64,000 nt of DNA from Patescibacteria group bacterium UBA6220 (GCA_002421745.1 DISC01000003.1:1-64000); one strand, 5' to 3'; counted from the first letter of the stretch, positions 32,806-43,094 are shown. Numbers and translations are program-made. Notes: generated by a model from the letters alone, not told the origin.

Positions 32806-34137
32806 TTATTTTCCAGGTAAAAGAGTAAAATAAATTGGCTTTTTTCTTCTATCGTCAACATCATAAGTGCTTCCATATGGAATCGTTCTAACACAAGTAT
32901 CTGCTCCTTTTTTGGTAAACAATTGGCAATTTCCTTCTTTGTCTTTTAATAATAAAACTGTTCCATCATCAATATTAGCAGACAATATAGTATCTCCATC
33001 TTGTGGCATATCAGGACAACTTTTAGAAAACTCCAATTCTTTATTATATTCTCCTGCTACACAAGTATTAGGCTTAAAAGCCATACCATCCCAAACCGCG
33101 TCCCTAGAAATACAATTCGTTCCATTGTAAAGAGTTACACTTTTTAACTCATCCTCTGAACTTGATTTTAAAAGATAAATTGACGACACTCCAACAAAAT
33201 CTTTAGTCCCCAAAGAATCATCACCAATACCAACAAACGTATCAGTTGTGCCAACTCGTACACTATTTTCTTCTTGATTAGTGTCTTTTATGTTGGGTAA
33301 ATCACTCAACACCCACGAACATTTTCCCATATAATTAGATCCACTAAAAAGCACGGCTCCATAAGTAGTAATTTCTTCAGATCCAACCTGCTTAGGTTGA
33401 ACTATTTTAATTGAAGCGGTTTGCTTATCAAAATTAACATTGCTTAGGGCGGGTTGACTCATTAAAATTGCTAAAGCCGACTTTCTGTTTTTTAATCCAT
33501 AATCAACATCATTATATAGATAAACTCCGGGGATATTCCAATCAAAAGAAATTGATTGTCCTATATTAATAATAGGAGAACCGCCATTTTGTACTTCTGT
33601 AGCTTCTCCGACAAAATCTTTAGCTGGATAAGTATATATCCTCGGCAATTCTTCGGCATCAGAAAGCCATTCTAATCCCGTAACCTGTTTGGTTACTTCT
33701 CTTAAATCTCCTGATAAATGCGACTCTGTTCCATCTGCAAACTGCAACATCACTCCACCCGAAAAACTTTTTGTGTCTATATTATCAATTGCGTTTTTGT
33801 TAATTCCAGAATTAATTGTATTAATAATCACAATAGAACCAAACAATATCACCAAGCCAAACAAAGCTCTAATAATTTCATCTCTGGCTTTTTGTGTTTG
33901 AGCCAAATTTCCTCTAGCAAGAAAATATTTTACAGAAACAGCAATCAATACAACAATAGCGCTGATTGTTCCAACTAATAATCCAGCTGTAAAAAAATAA
34001 ACAAAATAATTATTAAAACTCGGATTTGCTGGCATTGATACTGTGCCTAGGGGAGGGTAGGCAATCTCCATAGCTAATACACTATTATGGATAAATATTC
34101 CTACACATATTAATAAATTTAAAATCTTTTTATTCAT
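32806..34137 (-). CDS. Pilin-like two-TM protein with crystallin-like ectodomain 1
   Basis: 443 residues. Signal peptide (about 1-22), a mature start MEIAYPP, two membrane helices (about 45-70 and 90-112) with the linker ARGNLAQTQKARDEI, as in T4SS_pilin proteins. A long ectodomain follows with Greek-key-like stretches (GVYLYNDVDYG, GAVLFSGSNYMGKC, SSIYLLKSS) resembling beta-gamma crystallin repeats, and several Cys. It is the last gene of a four-gene paralogous run. Probably a membrane-embedded secretion subunit exposing a large surface domain. The crystallin resemblance is judged by eye. Confidence 0.78.
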   Translation of the reverse strand: MNKKILNLLICVGIFIHNSVLAMEIAYPPLGTVSMPANPSFNNYFVYFFTAGLLVGTISAIVVLIAVSVKYFLARGNLAQTQKARDEIIRALFGLVILFGSIVIINTINSGINKNAIDNIDTKSFSGGVMLQFADGTESHLSGDLREVTKQVTGLEWLSDAEELPRIYTYPAKDFVGEATEVQNGGSPIINIGQSISFDWNIPGVYLYNDVDYGLKNRKSALAILMSQPALSNVNFDKQTASIKIVQPKQVGSEEITTYGAVLFSGSNYMGKCSWVLSDLPNIKDTNQEENSVRVGTTDTFVGIGDDSLGTKDFVGVSSIYLLKSSSEDELKSVTLYNGTNCISRDAVWDGMAFKPNTCVAGEYNKELEFSKSCPDMPQDGDTILSANIDDGTVLLLKDKEGNCQLFTKKGADTCVRTIPYGSTYDVDDRRKKPIYFTLLPGK

Positions 34138-34142
34138 AAATA

Positions 34143-35456
34143 TTAATTATCAACCGCAAATATTCCATATGCATTTGCATCGGGCACATCACTTTCCAAA
34201 ATAGAACAAATGCAATTACCACTGCAAAAATCCTTTGCAGAAAAATATTGACACCTATCAGCCTGCATCAAAACTACTCCCACTCCGCTATCAAGTCGCA
34301 TTGATTTTGGCTTAAATTCATTAGCAAACATAGCAGCAAACAAAGAACCTGGAGAGCTCTGTGGAAAAAATTCTCCGCTACAATTTGTTTCACTATAAAA
34401 AGTAACACTATAGTCTCCTCTGACGTTTTCATTTACATGATAAACTATAGCTGAAGCTAGATTATCATTGCCAAAAGAAGGAACTGCTCCAATAGCATTA
34501 GGAAGTAATATTTTTAAATCTGCAAGATTATTGCCAAGATGATAAAGATTCGCTCCTGCGTCATTTCCTGGAAATTTTGCGCAATAACCTCTAAATTTTG
34601 GTTCTGAAAAAAATATTGCGTAAGGAACTGATGTCTTGTCCATATTAGATACAGTTTCTGCGGATTCTGTTTTTATAAATTTTGGAACAGTACTGTTAAA
34701 ATCATCTACACTGCTGGTTAAAATAAATGGAGATATTGCGCCATCATTAACTTCAAAATTAGGCTTATCATAAAGATAAATTCCGATCATTTTATTAATT
34801 ATCCTATATGATTTTGCATTAGAAGCACCCAAGTCAATATCTACAGCTACTTCATTGGGATCATTAGTAACAGACCTCCAAACAGGTATTGCACTGCCCT
34901 TAAAATCCGGCTCAGTAAAACCCCATATTTCTTTGAGTCCTGTGTATTTTTTAATAATCAAACTTTCTCCTTCTTGCAAATCCAAATTCTTGTTAGCAGT
35001 TGGGATAGACATTTCCGTAGTCTTTTTAACAACCCCATTCACCAAAGTTGTTTTTTCTACGCAAATAGGCACACTTTCGCAATTAATCCCTTCTACGTTT
35101 ACAACAATCAAATCTTTATTTACTTTACTTAAAATTAGATAAGAAGAATAAAGTACTATCAAGCCGATAAAAGCACCCACCATTTGATTTCTGGCTTCGC
35201 TTACTTTGCCTGGCTCTCCACCAGCCATCATAAATTGAACACCAGCTTTTACTAATACAATAAAAGCAACTATCCCTCCCAAGCCCACCAACAAATTAAA
35301 AAAATATACGATGTAAACCGTGGGAGTGGTTTCGTTATTGATACTCACCCCATTAACTTCTGGATATTGTATTTCCATAGCATGCAAAGCAAAGCAACAA
35401 AAAAACAATCCAATAAAAATAACCAACGCCAATCTTAGTAAATATGTTTTTTTCAT
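34143..35456 (-). CDS. Pilin-like two-TM protein with crystallin-like ectodomain 2
   Basis: 437 residues. Signal peptide (about 1-26), MEIQYPEVNG, two helices (about 47-72 and 92-112) joined by MAGGEPGKVSEARNQ. The ectodomain has KEIWGFTEPDFKGSAIPVW, GIYLYDKPNF, YAIFFSEPKFRGYC and YSVTFYSETNCSGEF: repeated aromatic...F.G patterns typical of beta-gamma crystallin Greek keys. It shares the TGLKEIWGF block with the upstream paralogue. It starts 14 bases after that gene's stop and ends 5 bases before the next start. Confidence 0.8.
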   Translation of the reverse strand: MKKTYLLRLALVIFIGLFFCCFALHAMEIQYPEVNGVSINNETTPTVYIVYFFNLLVGLGGIVAFIVLVKAGVQFMMAGGEPGKVSEARNQMVGAFIGLIVLYSSYLILSKVNKDLIVVNVEGINCESVPICVEKTTLVNGVVKKTTEMSIPTANKNLDLQEGESLIIKKYTGLKEIWGFTEPDFKGSAIPVWRSVTNDPNEVAVDIDLGASNAKSYRIINKMIGIYLYDKPNFEVNDGAISPFILTSSVDDFNSTVPKFIKTESAETVSNMDKTSVPYAIFFSEPKFRGYCAKFPGNDAGANLYHLGNNLADLKILLPNAIGAVPSFGNDNLASAIVYHVNENVRGDYSVTFYSETNCSGEFFPQSSPGSLFAAMFANEFKPKSMRLDSGVGVVLMQADRCQYFSAKDFCSGNCICSILESDVPDANAYGIFAVDN

Positions 35457-35470
35457 AATATATATTTTAA

Positions 35471-36772
35471 TTAAAGTTTATTTTCGTATGGAATTATTAT
35501 AAATTTATTAACAATTTTCTTTGAAAACAAAATATCATTACTAATACAATCCCCAGACACCCTGTTGGGGTCGGAGATATCAAAAAAACTGCAATAATTG
35601 TTATCATCAGAAAACATCAATACGCCAGCCTGCTTAGTTACCCTAACTGACAACACATCTCCTGGCTCAAACCCTGAGCAATCTATGGTTTGTTTCTCAA
35701 ACAATGTTCCCGTTGGAGCCAAGCAAGCATATGCTGGATTACTATTGTCGCAACTCAAAATATCATAAAAAAATATACCAGAAGCAGGCTCTGCTAAAAA
35801 AGATGTTTTACTTTTAAATAATAAAATTGATCCAATCAAAGAAGAAATATTTGCATTTTCTTTTATAACTTCGCTACAGCTTGGTCTAGGAGCTTGCGGA
35901 TAAAAATTATAATCATAGCTATGATTATATTTAGGCAGAGCAAAAGTAACTGCATAATATTTTGAATCTGCATCATTTAAAAATTGTATTGATTTTATTT
36001 TATTTTTATATTCTCCCAAGTCTTCCAAGCTTTTACCTGCAAATAGGGGAGCAAGGCTATTTACGCCAAAACCAGAAGCATCATAAAGATAAGCACCTAA
36101 TTGCTTGCTATATATTTTTATGGACTTAATGCTGCTATCAATGGTTAATTCCATTGGCAATTCATTTTCTAAATTTATTGTATCTTCATTGTGATAACCC
36201 CCAATACGTTGAGCGCTTCCTTTATAGTCAATATCTGAAAATCCCCAAATTTCTTTAAGCCCACTATATCTTTTAATTATTATTTTATCTCCACTTTTTA
36301 ATCCCAGATTAGAATTATCACTAATTGACGTTGCAGAAGTTATTTTACCATTTACATCCACATAATTAATACACACATTACTTTTTTCACAATTTAATGA
36401 GTCAACTACAGGATTTGATAAAGTTGAACTAATTGTATTCAAAATAATATATGAGCCCAATATCACTCCCACTCCTATTAAAGCGCCCACGCCTTTATTT
36501 TTTGCTGACGAAATTTTACTCGGATTTCCTGAAGACATTATCATTTCCACGCCAGCCCAAATCATAACTACCACTGCAATCACAGTAGCAATAGATAGAA
36601 AAAAAGCATAAAAATATATCACATAATCTGCTGGACTACTCGCAGCATCAATTATCAAAGTCTTATTAAAAGAAACCGGAATAGGCGGATAAATATTTTC
36701 CATAGCCGCCATAGCCAAATTAGGCACAAAAAGTAAACTCGACCAGATTATTTTTTTAATTATTTTTTTCAT
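35471..36772 (-). CDS. Pilin-like two-TM protein with crystallin-like ectodomain 3
   Basis: 433 residues from the ATG at 36772; the longer frame would overlap the upstream gene and push the signal peptide inward. Signal peptide ends LAMAA, then MENIYPPIP, two helices with the linker MSSGNPSKISSAKNKG, and an ectodomain with GLKEIWGFSDIDYKGSAQRIGG, GAYLYDASGFG and YAVTFALPKYNHSY. It is clearly the closest relative of the 34143-35456 protein. It lies 4 bases downstream of the 1310-residue member. Confidence 0.8.
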   Translation of the reverse strand: MKKIIKKIIWSSLLFVPNLAMAAMENIYPPIPVSFNKTLIIDAASSPADYVIYFYAFFLSIATVIAVVVMIWAGVEMIMSSGNPSKISSAKNKGVGALIGVGVILGSYIILNTISSTLSNPVVDSLNCEKSNVCINYVDVNGKITSATSISDNSNLGLKSGDKIIIKRYSGLKEIWGFSDIDYKGSAQRIGGYHNEDTINLENELPMELTIDSSIKSIKIYSKQLGAYLYDASGFGVNSLAPLFAGKSLEDLGEYKNKIKSIQFLNDADSKYYAVTFALPKYNHSYDYNFYPQAPRPSCSEVIKENANISSLIGSILLFKSKTSFLAEPASGIFFYDILSCDNSNPAYACLAPTGTLFEKQTIDCSGFEPGDVLSVRVTKQAGVLMFSDDNNYCSFFDISDPNRVSGDCISNDILFSKKIVNKFIIIPYENKL

Positions 36773-36776
36773 AATA

Positions 36777-39700
36777 TTATTGTGATCCACCCTGACAACA
36801 ATAAAAATCATTTGTATAATTTTTTATATATGTCTGACACTGGCTATTTTTATCTTTATTATTAAAACAATCTATTTTTTGTTGTTCAGTTAATTTACTA
36901 CTATTAAATGGATAACAGTTCCAAGTCTCTTGAGGATTAATAAGACTAGCATCCAAAAGGGAATTGTGTGTCGGAAATTCGGGCAAAATCAACAATGATC
37001 CTAGTCTTTGAGCCGAAATACCTTCTTCGCAAGTAAAAAGATATGTAGTTGTGGCAGCATCTTTGAAAGCCTGCCCAAATCCCTGAACACATTGATTAAA
37101 TCGTGAACGCGAAACATTAAGTGTGTCTAATAATGTAAACCTATTTTCTTCTGTGATTTCTAAATTATTGGCATATTGAAAGTCCCATAATTTTTTTCTC
37201 CATAATTCTATTCTTTGCAAAAATCCGGGGACATCAGCAAGACAATCTTGATTAGTTCCCAAGCTGGCCAATCCTGTCATTGTTGGGCTTGCTACTCTTT
37301 TGTATATTTTTGATTGCTCTGTTTTTATTTTATTGTATGGACAAACATAATATTCTGCATTAGCTTTTCTAGCTGCCGGCCTAGTCTCAGATCCAATTTC
37401 AACAGTTTCTTTTTGAATTTTTATAACCGAATCTCCATCTGTAATCGCACAAATCGCCTGATAGCCAGCTGGTATATTGATAAGGGTTTTTGCCGCAACA
37501 TAAGGATCATAAATCGTAACGACGCTTTCTGCATTAAACATATCGCAACAATTTAATTTTTCTGCGGTAGCTTTATTTATCCAGGTTAAATTATTTTCAT
37601 CTATCCAAGTAATTACTTTAGTCGGATTAAGATCATTAATTTGATTTTTTTCTTCATCAGAAAGTTTGGTTTCGTCTTCTTCACAACTTGTGGAAGCCAC
37701 AGTATGCAAAGGAGTAAATTTAAAACGACTAGGCTGTCCAGGTAAACAACTAATTTTCCAAAAATTATCCTGCGCTCCTTCTACAGGATAAACTCTCTTA
37801 AGACAATTGCTAGACAAACCACTGAAAATATAAAAACATGGACTACTTTGATTAAAAAATCCTCCTGTGGTTATTCTAGTCAACTCTTCAGTGGAACATA
37901 CGGCTGGACAATCGGACGACGGCTCATAACTTACATGCGCTACTCCAATATTATCAAACTCAATAATAAGTTTATTGCATTGCCCAGAAGCATCATTTAC
38001 AAATTTACAAATTAATCCTTGTGTCAAAGCATTGAAGGTTTGTTGCTCATCATATCTATGTTGTAAAATATATGTTATTTGAGATTCTGTACAAAATAAA
38101 CCATACCCACTCGTAGATGATGTTAAAAGGGAAGAACAGGAAACATTGTAGCTTACATTGGCGCTAATATCATACCAATAATAATTTTCTGAACTTGGAC
38201 AGACGCACTTTGTCTTTACTCCTTCATTATGAGCAGACGAAACCGTCCCAAAAGGATTTGCGTAAATCTCAACAAATCTAGTATTATCCACAATACCGCT
38301 ATCCAGTCCAATAGCACAATCACCAGGCCTATAATTTAATGGATTCATTTGTCCTGCTGCAAAAAAACTGCGATTAGTAGCTGCACTCCAATCGCCAGAC
38401 AAGCTTCCTTGTGTAAGACAAGAATACCACGCTGTATCTATGTTGGTTGTTGTTGCACAATCAATACATCCAAAATCACACACATCTTGTTCGCTTGTTT
38501 CACAATTAGTACATGCTGGGGCTCCGCAAACCGCTGTTCCTGGACAATTATTATCAGGCTTAGGACTGCAATTATCTGTATTGCCACAACCCAAACTGCA
38601 ATCACACTGTTCTGGTAATGTGTTAGCTATTTCATTGGCTGAGTATATTACATTTTTAATTTCATTGGCTGTGCTTTCAATTATGCCATCTAATTGACTT
38701 ACATAATTACTTAATCCATCTGTTAATTCTCCAATTGGAATTCTTGAAATTAATGTTTCTTTATCTATTTGATCTTTTTCTTTTGTTTGAATACTTCCTT
38801 CTATTAATGTGCAAACATTTTTAGTAGGGGAATTATCTATAATTCCAGCTTTTGCTGCTTCTGGATATTTTGTTGGATCTGTTGTTCCTGGATTTGATAA
38901 TATATATAAAGTCGCTGGATCTCCGCTATTATACAAATCATTATTCATTGACGACACAAAAGCTAATTTATTATTCCAAATTCTTTTAGCTTCAAACGGC
39001 CAACCTACTGCATAATGATCGCTGGAATAAACAGTTAAATCAACTTCCGGAGGGGGAATAATTGCTGTTCCTTCTCCTGACGTAATAACGTTGCTAATTT
39101 TTTCTCCAGGCAAAAATGCCCAACCAGTATTTTTTAAATTAACCAACTCTCCTTTATTGCAAAGATTATTGGGGTTATTGTAATTATATCCAGTACAATT
39201 AAAAGATCTGTATGCAATAGAGTCATAAGTATTATTAGCTGTAGCAAACAAATCTATACCTACGCTGTCTTTGCTTTTATCTTGCAAAGATTGAAATTCG
39301 GCTAAAGATAAAATATTTTTATTTTTATCATTATTAATAGCGTCTCTAGCTGCATTTAAATCCGCTATACGATTATCAAAATAATTTTTAAAACTATACA
39401 ATCTACCTCTTCCTGTTAAATTAATTCCGCTATCAAAATCTACCACATCTTTAAAAGTTAAAAACTCGGCTTTATATGTTTGATTATCTTCACCGATTAT
39501 TTCTATTATTTTTAATCTGTTATTATCTTCATCAATAAAAGGTGCAATATCTGCACTGTAATCATAAACCCCCGCACATTTTAATCCTAAGCCTAGTCCT
39601 GTCCCACTTATACGAAAATTCATTTCTTGTCTGGCGCAATCAATTGCTTGACGATTTGTACAAGGATCCTTGTCTGCGTAAACGCTGGCTGTATAAAAAG

Positions 39701-40709
39701 GGCTTGCCGGAGTGGTCTGACAAGAAGAAGCTGTCCCAGCTGTACTTCCTCTTGGTCCACCACAACAACTGCATTTTGCATCACAAATAGTTCCATCTTC
39801 TGGTGGCAAACTAGCTCCATCGCTATCATAACAAGTAAAAGATGTTGTTTCTGTCTTGCACCCATCTGTCCATCCTTCTGTACCATTTGGCAAAACAGCC
39901 GGCCAAGTTATTTCCGGCCATTTAGAGCATTGCTGACAACTGCAGCCTGATCTAATAAAAGCTTTCATTGCATTAATCGGTCCATCTGTATTAGCAACAT
40001 CTCCATTACAAATAGATTGATTGCCGTTAAACAAAGCTATCTTTCTTTCTGTAGCTTTTAATAAATTATCCATACAAATTGACATATCTAATCCCTCTAC
40101 AGCATCACTCTCATCAATCACATCATCTTTGTTTCTATCAATTGTATTTCCGTCTTTGTCATAGAGATAACACAACTCTTCTGTCTTATTTATCATTTGC
40201 GAATAATTATATAATTGCCCCTGTGTTGTAGAATCTGGAATTAAAATCGATTCAATAATTGAACCCAAAGGAATTTCTTGATAGCTAATACCTCTCTCGG
40301 TTTTTTCTGAATTTGTACCAAACCTTATTCCATTTTTAATATCAATTGAAAAATCAATCTTCACTAGGTCAGGATTAATGGTTAATAGAATAAGGTAAGA
40401 TCCTAGCAAAAGAGTCAGACCCAAAAACGCTGCTTTGATTCTATCCTTAGCTTCACTTATTTTTGCCATATTGCCAGCAGAGATTATTATTGTAACTCCT
40501 TGATAGATAATAGCTAAAATCGCAACCGCGCCACCAGCATAAATTAAAAAGTTAAAAGCGTATAAAAAAAACTCGGCACCATTACCTGCAGGAGAAGGTG
40601 AGCCAGGCAGAGTAGGGTATTCATTTTCTAATGTAACAGCAGAAACAACAAAGGGTAAGAAAAACGTTATTAACAAAAAGCCTATTTTGATTATTTTATT
40701 TTTTTCCAT
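36777..40709 (-). CDS. Giant pilin-like two-TM protein with Cys-rich ectodomain
   Basis: 1310 residues. Signal peptide (about 1-23), LENEYPTLPG, two helices (about 48-73 and 92-112) joined by ISAGNMAKISEAKDRI. Then about 1180 residues of mostly extracellular sequence with many Cys clusters (CSCQQCSKWP near 250, and CDCSLGCGNTDNC near 690). It shares only the membrane part with its three downstream paralogues; the ectodomain matches nothing I recognise. It resembles the large Cys-rich surface proteins CPR bacteria couple to pilin-like anchors. Probably a major contact or adhesion protein. Second gene of the operon that begins at 41132. Confidence 0.78.
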   Translation of the reverse strand: MEKNKIIKIGFLLITFFLPFVVSAVTLENEYPTLPGSPSPAGNGAEFFLYAFNFLIYAGGAVAILAIIYQGVTIIISAGNMAKISEAKDRIKAAFLGLTLLLGSYLILLTINPDLVKIDFSIDIKNGIRFGTNSEKTERGISYQEIPLGSIIESILIPDSTTQGQLYNYSQMINKTEELCYLYDKDGNTIDRNKDDVIDESDAVEGLDMSICMDNLLKATERKIALFNGNQSICNGDVANTDGPINAMKAFIRSGCSCQQCSKWPEITWPAVLPNGTEGWTDGCKTETTSFTCYDSDGASLPPEDGTICDAKCSCCGGPRGSTAGTASSCQTTPASPFYTASVYADKDPCTNRQAIDCARQEMNFRISGTGLGLGLKCAGVYDYSADIAPFIDEDNNRLKIIEIIGEDNQTYKAEFLTFKDVVDFDSGINLTGRGRLYSFKNYFDNRIADLNAARDAINNDKNKNILSLAEFQSLQDKSKDSVGIDLFATANNTYDSIAYRSFNCTGYNYNNPNNLCNKGELVNLKNTGWAFLPGEKISNVITSGEGTAIIPPPEVDLTVYSSDHYAVGWPFEAKRIWNNKLAFVSSMNNDLYNSGDPATLYILSNPGTTDPTKYPEAAKAGIIDNSPTKNVCTLIEGSIQTKEKDQIDKETLISRIPIGELTDGLSNYVSQLDGIIESTANEIKNVIYSANEIANTLPEQCDCSLGCGNTDNCSPKPDNNCPGTAVCGAPACTNCETSEQDVCDFGCIDCATTTNIDTAWYSCLTQGSLSGDWSAATNRSFFAAGQMNPLNYRPGDCAIGLDSGIVDNTRFVEIYANPFGTVSSAHNEGVKTKCVCPSSENYYWYDISANVSYNVSCSSLLTSSTSGYGLFCTESQITYILQHRYDEQQTFNALTQGLICKFVNDASGQCNKLIIEFDNIGVAHVSYEPSSDCPAVCSTEELTRITTGGFFNQSSPCFYIFSGLSSNCLKRVYPVEGAQDNFWKISCLPGQPSRFKFTPLHTVASTSCEEDETKLSDEEKNQINDLNPTKVITWIDENNLTWINKATAEKLNCCDMFNAESVVTIYDPYVAAKTLINIPAGYQAICAITDGDSVIKIQKETVEIGSETRPAARKANAEYYVCPYNKIKTEQSKIYKRVASPTMTGLASLGTNQDCLADVPGFLQRIELWRKKLWDFQYANNLEITEENRFTLLDTLNVSRSRFNQCVQGFGQAFKDAATTTYLFTCEEGISAQRLGSLLILPEFPTHNSLLDASLINPQETWNCYPFNSSKLTEQQKIDCFNNKDKNSQCQTYIKNYTNDFYCCQGGSQ

Positions 40710-40742
40710 TTTTTTATTTTTACCCTATTAAATACTTTTTAT

Positions 40743-41132
40743 TTATGCTGCTATATTTCTGGAAGAATTTTGCTCTTGCAGTTTTACGGTTTTTTGTATC
40801 GTAGCGTCTTGTGTATCCATTATGGTTTTAATCACTAAAATCGTATATCCAGGAATAATACCTCCCAAATAAGGAACAGCTTCTACTGCTCCTACGCCAA
40901 GAAACCTAAGTAATATCTTATTAAAAATCGCGGGATCTTTTTTTCTTACTAAAATCCAGATTAAAAGAATCGGATCACATACCGTATCTATCACCCCAAA
41001 ATCATCTACACCAAAACAAAGCAAAATCAATCCGGAGACATCTGCCATTATTGCCAAAGGAAGCAAAATTAATACTTCTGGACTTAATTTCAAATTTAAT
41101 TTTGTGGGAACAATACTAGTTAAAAAGTTCAT
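40743..41132 (-). CDS. Small membrane protein heading the pilin-like operon
   Basis: 129 residues with two to three hydrophobic segments (about 20-45, 48-62 and 80-108, the last containing FLGVGAVEAVPYLGGIIPGYT) and a polar tail with QDATIQKTVKLQEQ. No family recognised with confidence. Its position, 33 bases before the giant pilin-like gene and divergent from the VirB6-like gene, suggests it belongs to the secretion locus, perhaps an assembly or chaperone membrane subunit. Confidence 0.75.
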   Translation of the reverse strand: MNFLTSIVPTKLNLKLSPEVLILLPLAIMADVSGLILLCFGVDDFGVIDTVCDPILLIWILVRKKDPAIFNKILLRFLGVGAVEAVPYLGGIIPGYTILVIKTIMDTQDATIQKTVKLQEQNSSRNIAA

Positions 41133-41153
41133 TTACTTTGCAAAATTTTAATT

Positions 41154-41176
41154 AATGTTATAATGATTATAACATT
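41154..41176. promoter_or_regulatory. Palindromic divergent promoter of the secretion locus
   Basis: Two 11-base arms (AATGTTATAAT) around a central G form a perfect 23-bp inverted repeat. Each arm carries a TATAAT box, one for each direction. Minus also shows TTTACT 17 bp away. The two start sites would fall inside each other's promoter, implying mutual interference or a common repressor. Confidence 0.65.
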
Positions 41177-41195
41177 CGATAATACGTAAGTAAAT

Positions 41196-43094
41196 ATGAA
41201 TTTTTTAAAAAAATTATTTCGCAACAAATTAGTTTTATCTCTTTCTTGTTTGCTTATTTTAGGTTTGATTTTTTTACCCTCTGTTGCTTCTGCAGCCTTT
41301 GAAAATATCTTAGGTGATTTTCTTGGCGCAGCTTCCAAAGATCTTGGGCAAGCTATTTTAGGAGCTATTTTTGGAATGCTAATGACTGTTCCTTTATATA
41401 TTTTAAATGTTGCTCTAGATGTTCTTAATTGGGTAGCTAGTGGAGATTTTCTCGTAGTTTCTTTTACTGGAGTAGATAACGTTGTTGTAACAACTGGATG
41501 GACTTTTGTGAGAAATTTGGCCAATGTTGTTCTTATTTTTGGATTAGTGTTAATTGCTTTAAGTATTATTCTCGGATATCAAGAAACTAAAGCAAAAAAA
41601 ATGTTAGTTGATTTTGTTTTAATCGCTGTTTTAATTAATTTTACTCCAGTAATCTGTGGACTAGTTATTGACGCAGCTAAAATAATAATGGATTTATTGC
41701 TAAGCGGGGGAGTGCCTCCAGACTTTGCCACTCTTATGGCAACCAAAATGAATGACTCTAGTGAAGCGGATTTTGCTACTTTTGTTGTTTTGGCTGGTTT
41801 TTGTCTTTTTTCCGCTGTAGTTTATTTTCTTTTTGCCTTACTTTTCTTAGTCAGAATTGCAATGCTTTGGATTTTGATAATTTTATCTCCTATTGCTTTT
41901 GCAACAAAAGTCTTACCACAATCAAAATACATTATGCGAATTTTCCCAAGCATCTGCCAATGGGACGAGTGGTGGAACAATTTTTTACAATGGACCTTTA
42001 TCGGTATTCCGGCAGCTGGTGCTATTTGGTTGTCCAATTTAGTAATGTTTGAAATCGCTATGCATCCAAACTCTATAATGTCTGTTCCTGGAGGAAATTT
42101 TTTATCTGGAGCGCTTGGTATGCTGCTCTCTTATGCTCTTCCTTTTATTATTTTAGTTGTTGGATTTTTTGCTACACTTGATCAAGGAGGATCAGCTGGC
42201 AGTGCGCTTAAAGGAATAGCCGGCAAAGTAATTGGCGCTGGTAAAAGCGCAGCAATTGGTGGTGTTGTTGGTGGTGGTCTTGGGTTTGCCTCTGGAGTTA
42301 AAGCTGGAGCAAGCCAGGGCGGAGTAGGGGGCGCAGTAGTTGGCGGACTCAAAGGCGGAGGACGAGGAATTTTAACAGGTGGAGAACAAGAAAAAAAGCA
42401 AATCAACAGATGGTATCAAAGAAAAGTAAAAGAGCGACTTGGAACAATGACAGCTGGAACTACGGCTGGTGATGAAGGAAAAGATATTGATAAAATATCA
42501 AAAACCTACGAAAATCTTGACGATAAAGAGCTTGAAAAAGAAATGCAGCAACATGCTGTAACAGAAAAAAATATTCAAGAAAAAATTGCTGCCATTATTA
42601 CGGCTATAAAAAGAGGAAACGAAATTAGAGAAGATGAGATTGCCTGGATAGAAAAAAATAAAGATGGCCTGGAAAAAAGAGGAGTTGACCTTCATAAGGT
42701 TGCTAATTATGCTCCAGAATTAGCATCACGAGTAACTACTAATGCAACGACAGAAGATATTGTAAAAGGAAAATCTAATAAACAATTCCACGAAGACACA
42801 AGAGATGAATCTTTTAAAAGCCCTGAATTTCTTAGTTATGCCAGTAATGCTCAACTAGATAAAGCCATTAAAGACGGAAATATAAATCAAGTTAAAGGCA
42901 TTAATGATTTTTATAATGGAACAACAGATCATGCATACTACGAAAAACTTAAAGAAGAAAAACTTAGAGAAGACAGGTCCGAGTTACGATCGCTAGAAGA
43001 AACTGAAAAATTGGATAGACAGATAGAACAACTTGCTAAAAATATGCTCTTTATGATTAAAAAAAATCAACCTAATAAAGGCGACGATCTATAA
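41196..43094 (+). CDS. VirB6/TrbL-like polytopic secretion protein
   Basis: 632 residues. Signal-like N-terminus ending ASAAF, then six to eight membrane helices over residues about 50-330 in the VirB6/TrbL pattern (LIFGLVLIALSIILGYQ, VDFVLIAVLINFTPVICG, RIAMLWILIILSPIAF, WWNNFLQWTFIGIPAAGAIW). A Gly/Ala-rich segment follows (about 335-395), then a charged, coiled cytoplasmic tail. Such proteins form the inner-membrane channel of conjugation-type secretion systems. It is divergent from the pilin-like operon. Its stop overlaps the next start (TAATG). Confidence 0.85.
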   Translation: MNFLKKLFRNKLVLSLSCLLILGLIFLPSVASAAFENILGDFLGAASKDLGQAILGAIFGMLMTVPLYILNVALDVLNWVASGDFLVVSFTGVDNVVVTTGWTFVRNLANVVLIFGLVLIALSIILGYQETKAKKMLVDFVLIAVLINFTPVICGLVIDAAKIIMDLLLSGGVPPDFATLMATKMNDSSEADFATFVVLAGFCLFSAVVYFLFALLFLVRIAMLWILIILSPIAFATKVLPQSKYIMRIFPSICQWDEWWNNFLQWTFIGIPAAGAIWLSNLVMFEIAMHPNSIMSVPGGNFLSGALGMLLSYALPFIILVVGFFATLDQGGSAGSALKGIAGKVIGAGKSAAIGGVVGGGLGFASGVKAGASQGGVGGAVVGGLKGGGRGILTGGEQEKKQINRWYQRKVKERLGTMTAGTTAGDEGKDIDKISKTYENLDDKELEKEMQQHAVTEKNIQEKIAAIITAIKRGNEIREDEIAWIEKNKDGLEKRGVDLHKVANYAPELASRVTTNATTEDIVKGKSNKQFHEDTRDESFKSPEFLSYASNAQLDKAIKDGNINQVKGINDFYNGTTDHAYYEKLKEEKLREDRSELRSLEETEKLDRQIEQLAKNMLFMIKKNQPNKGDDL

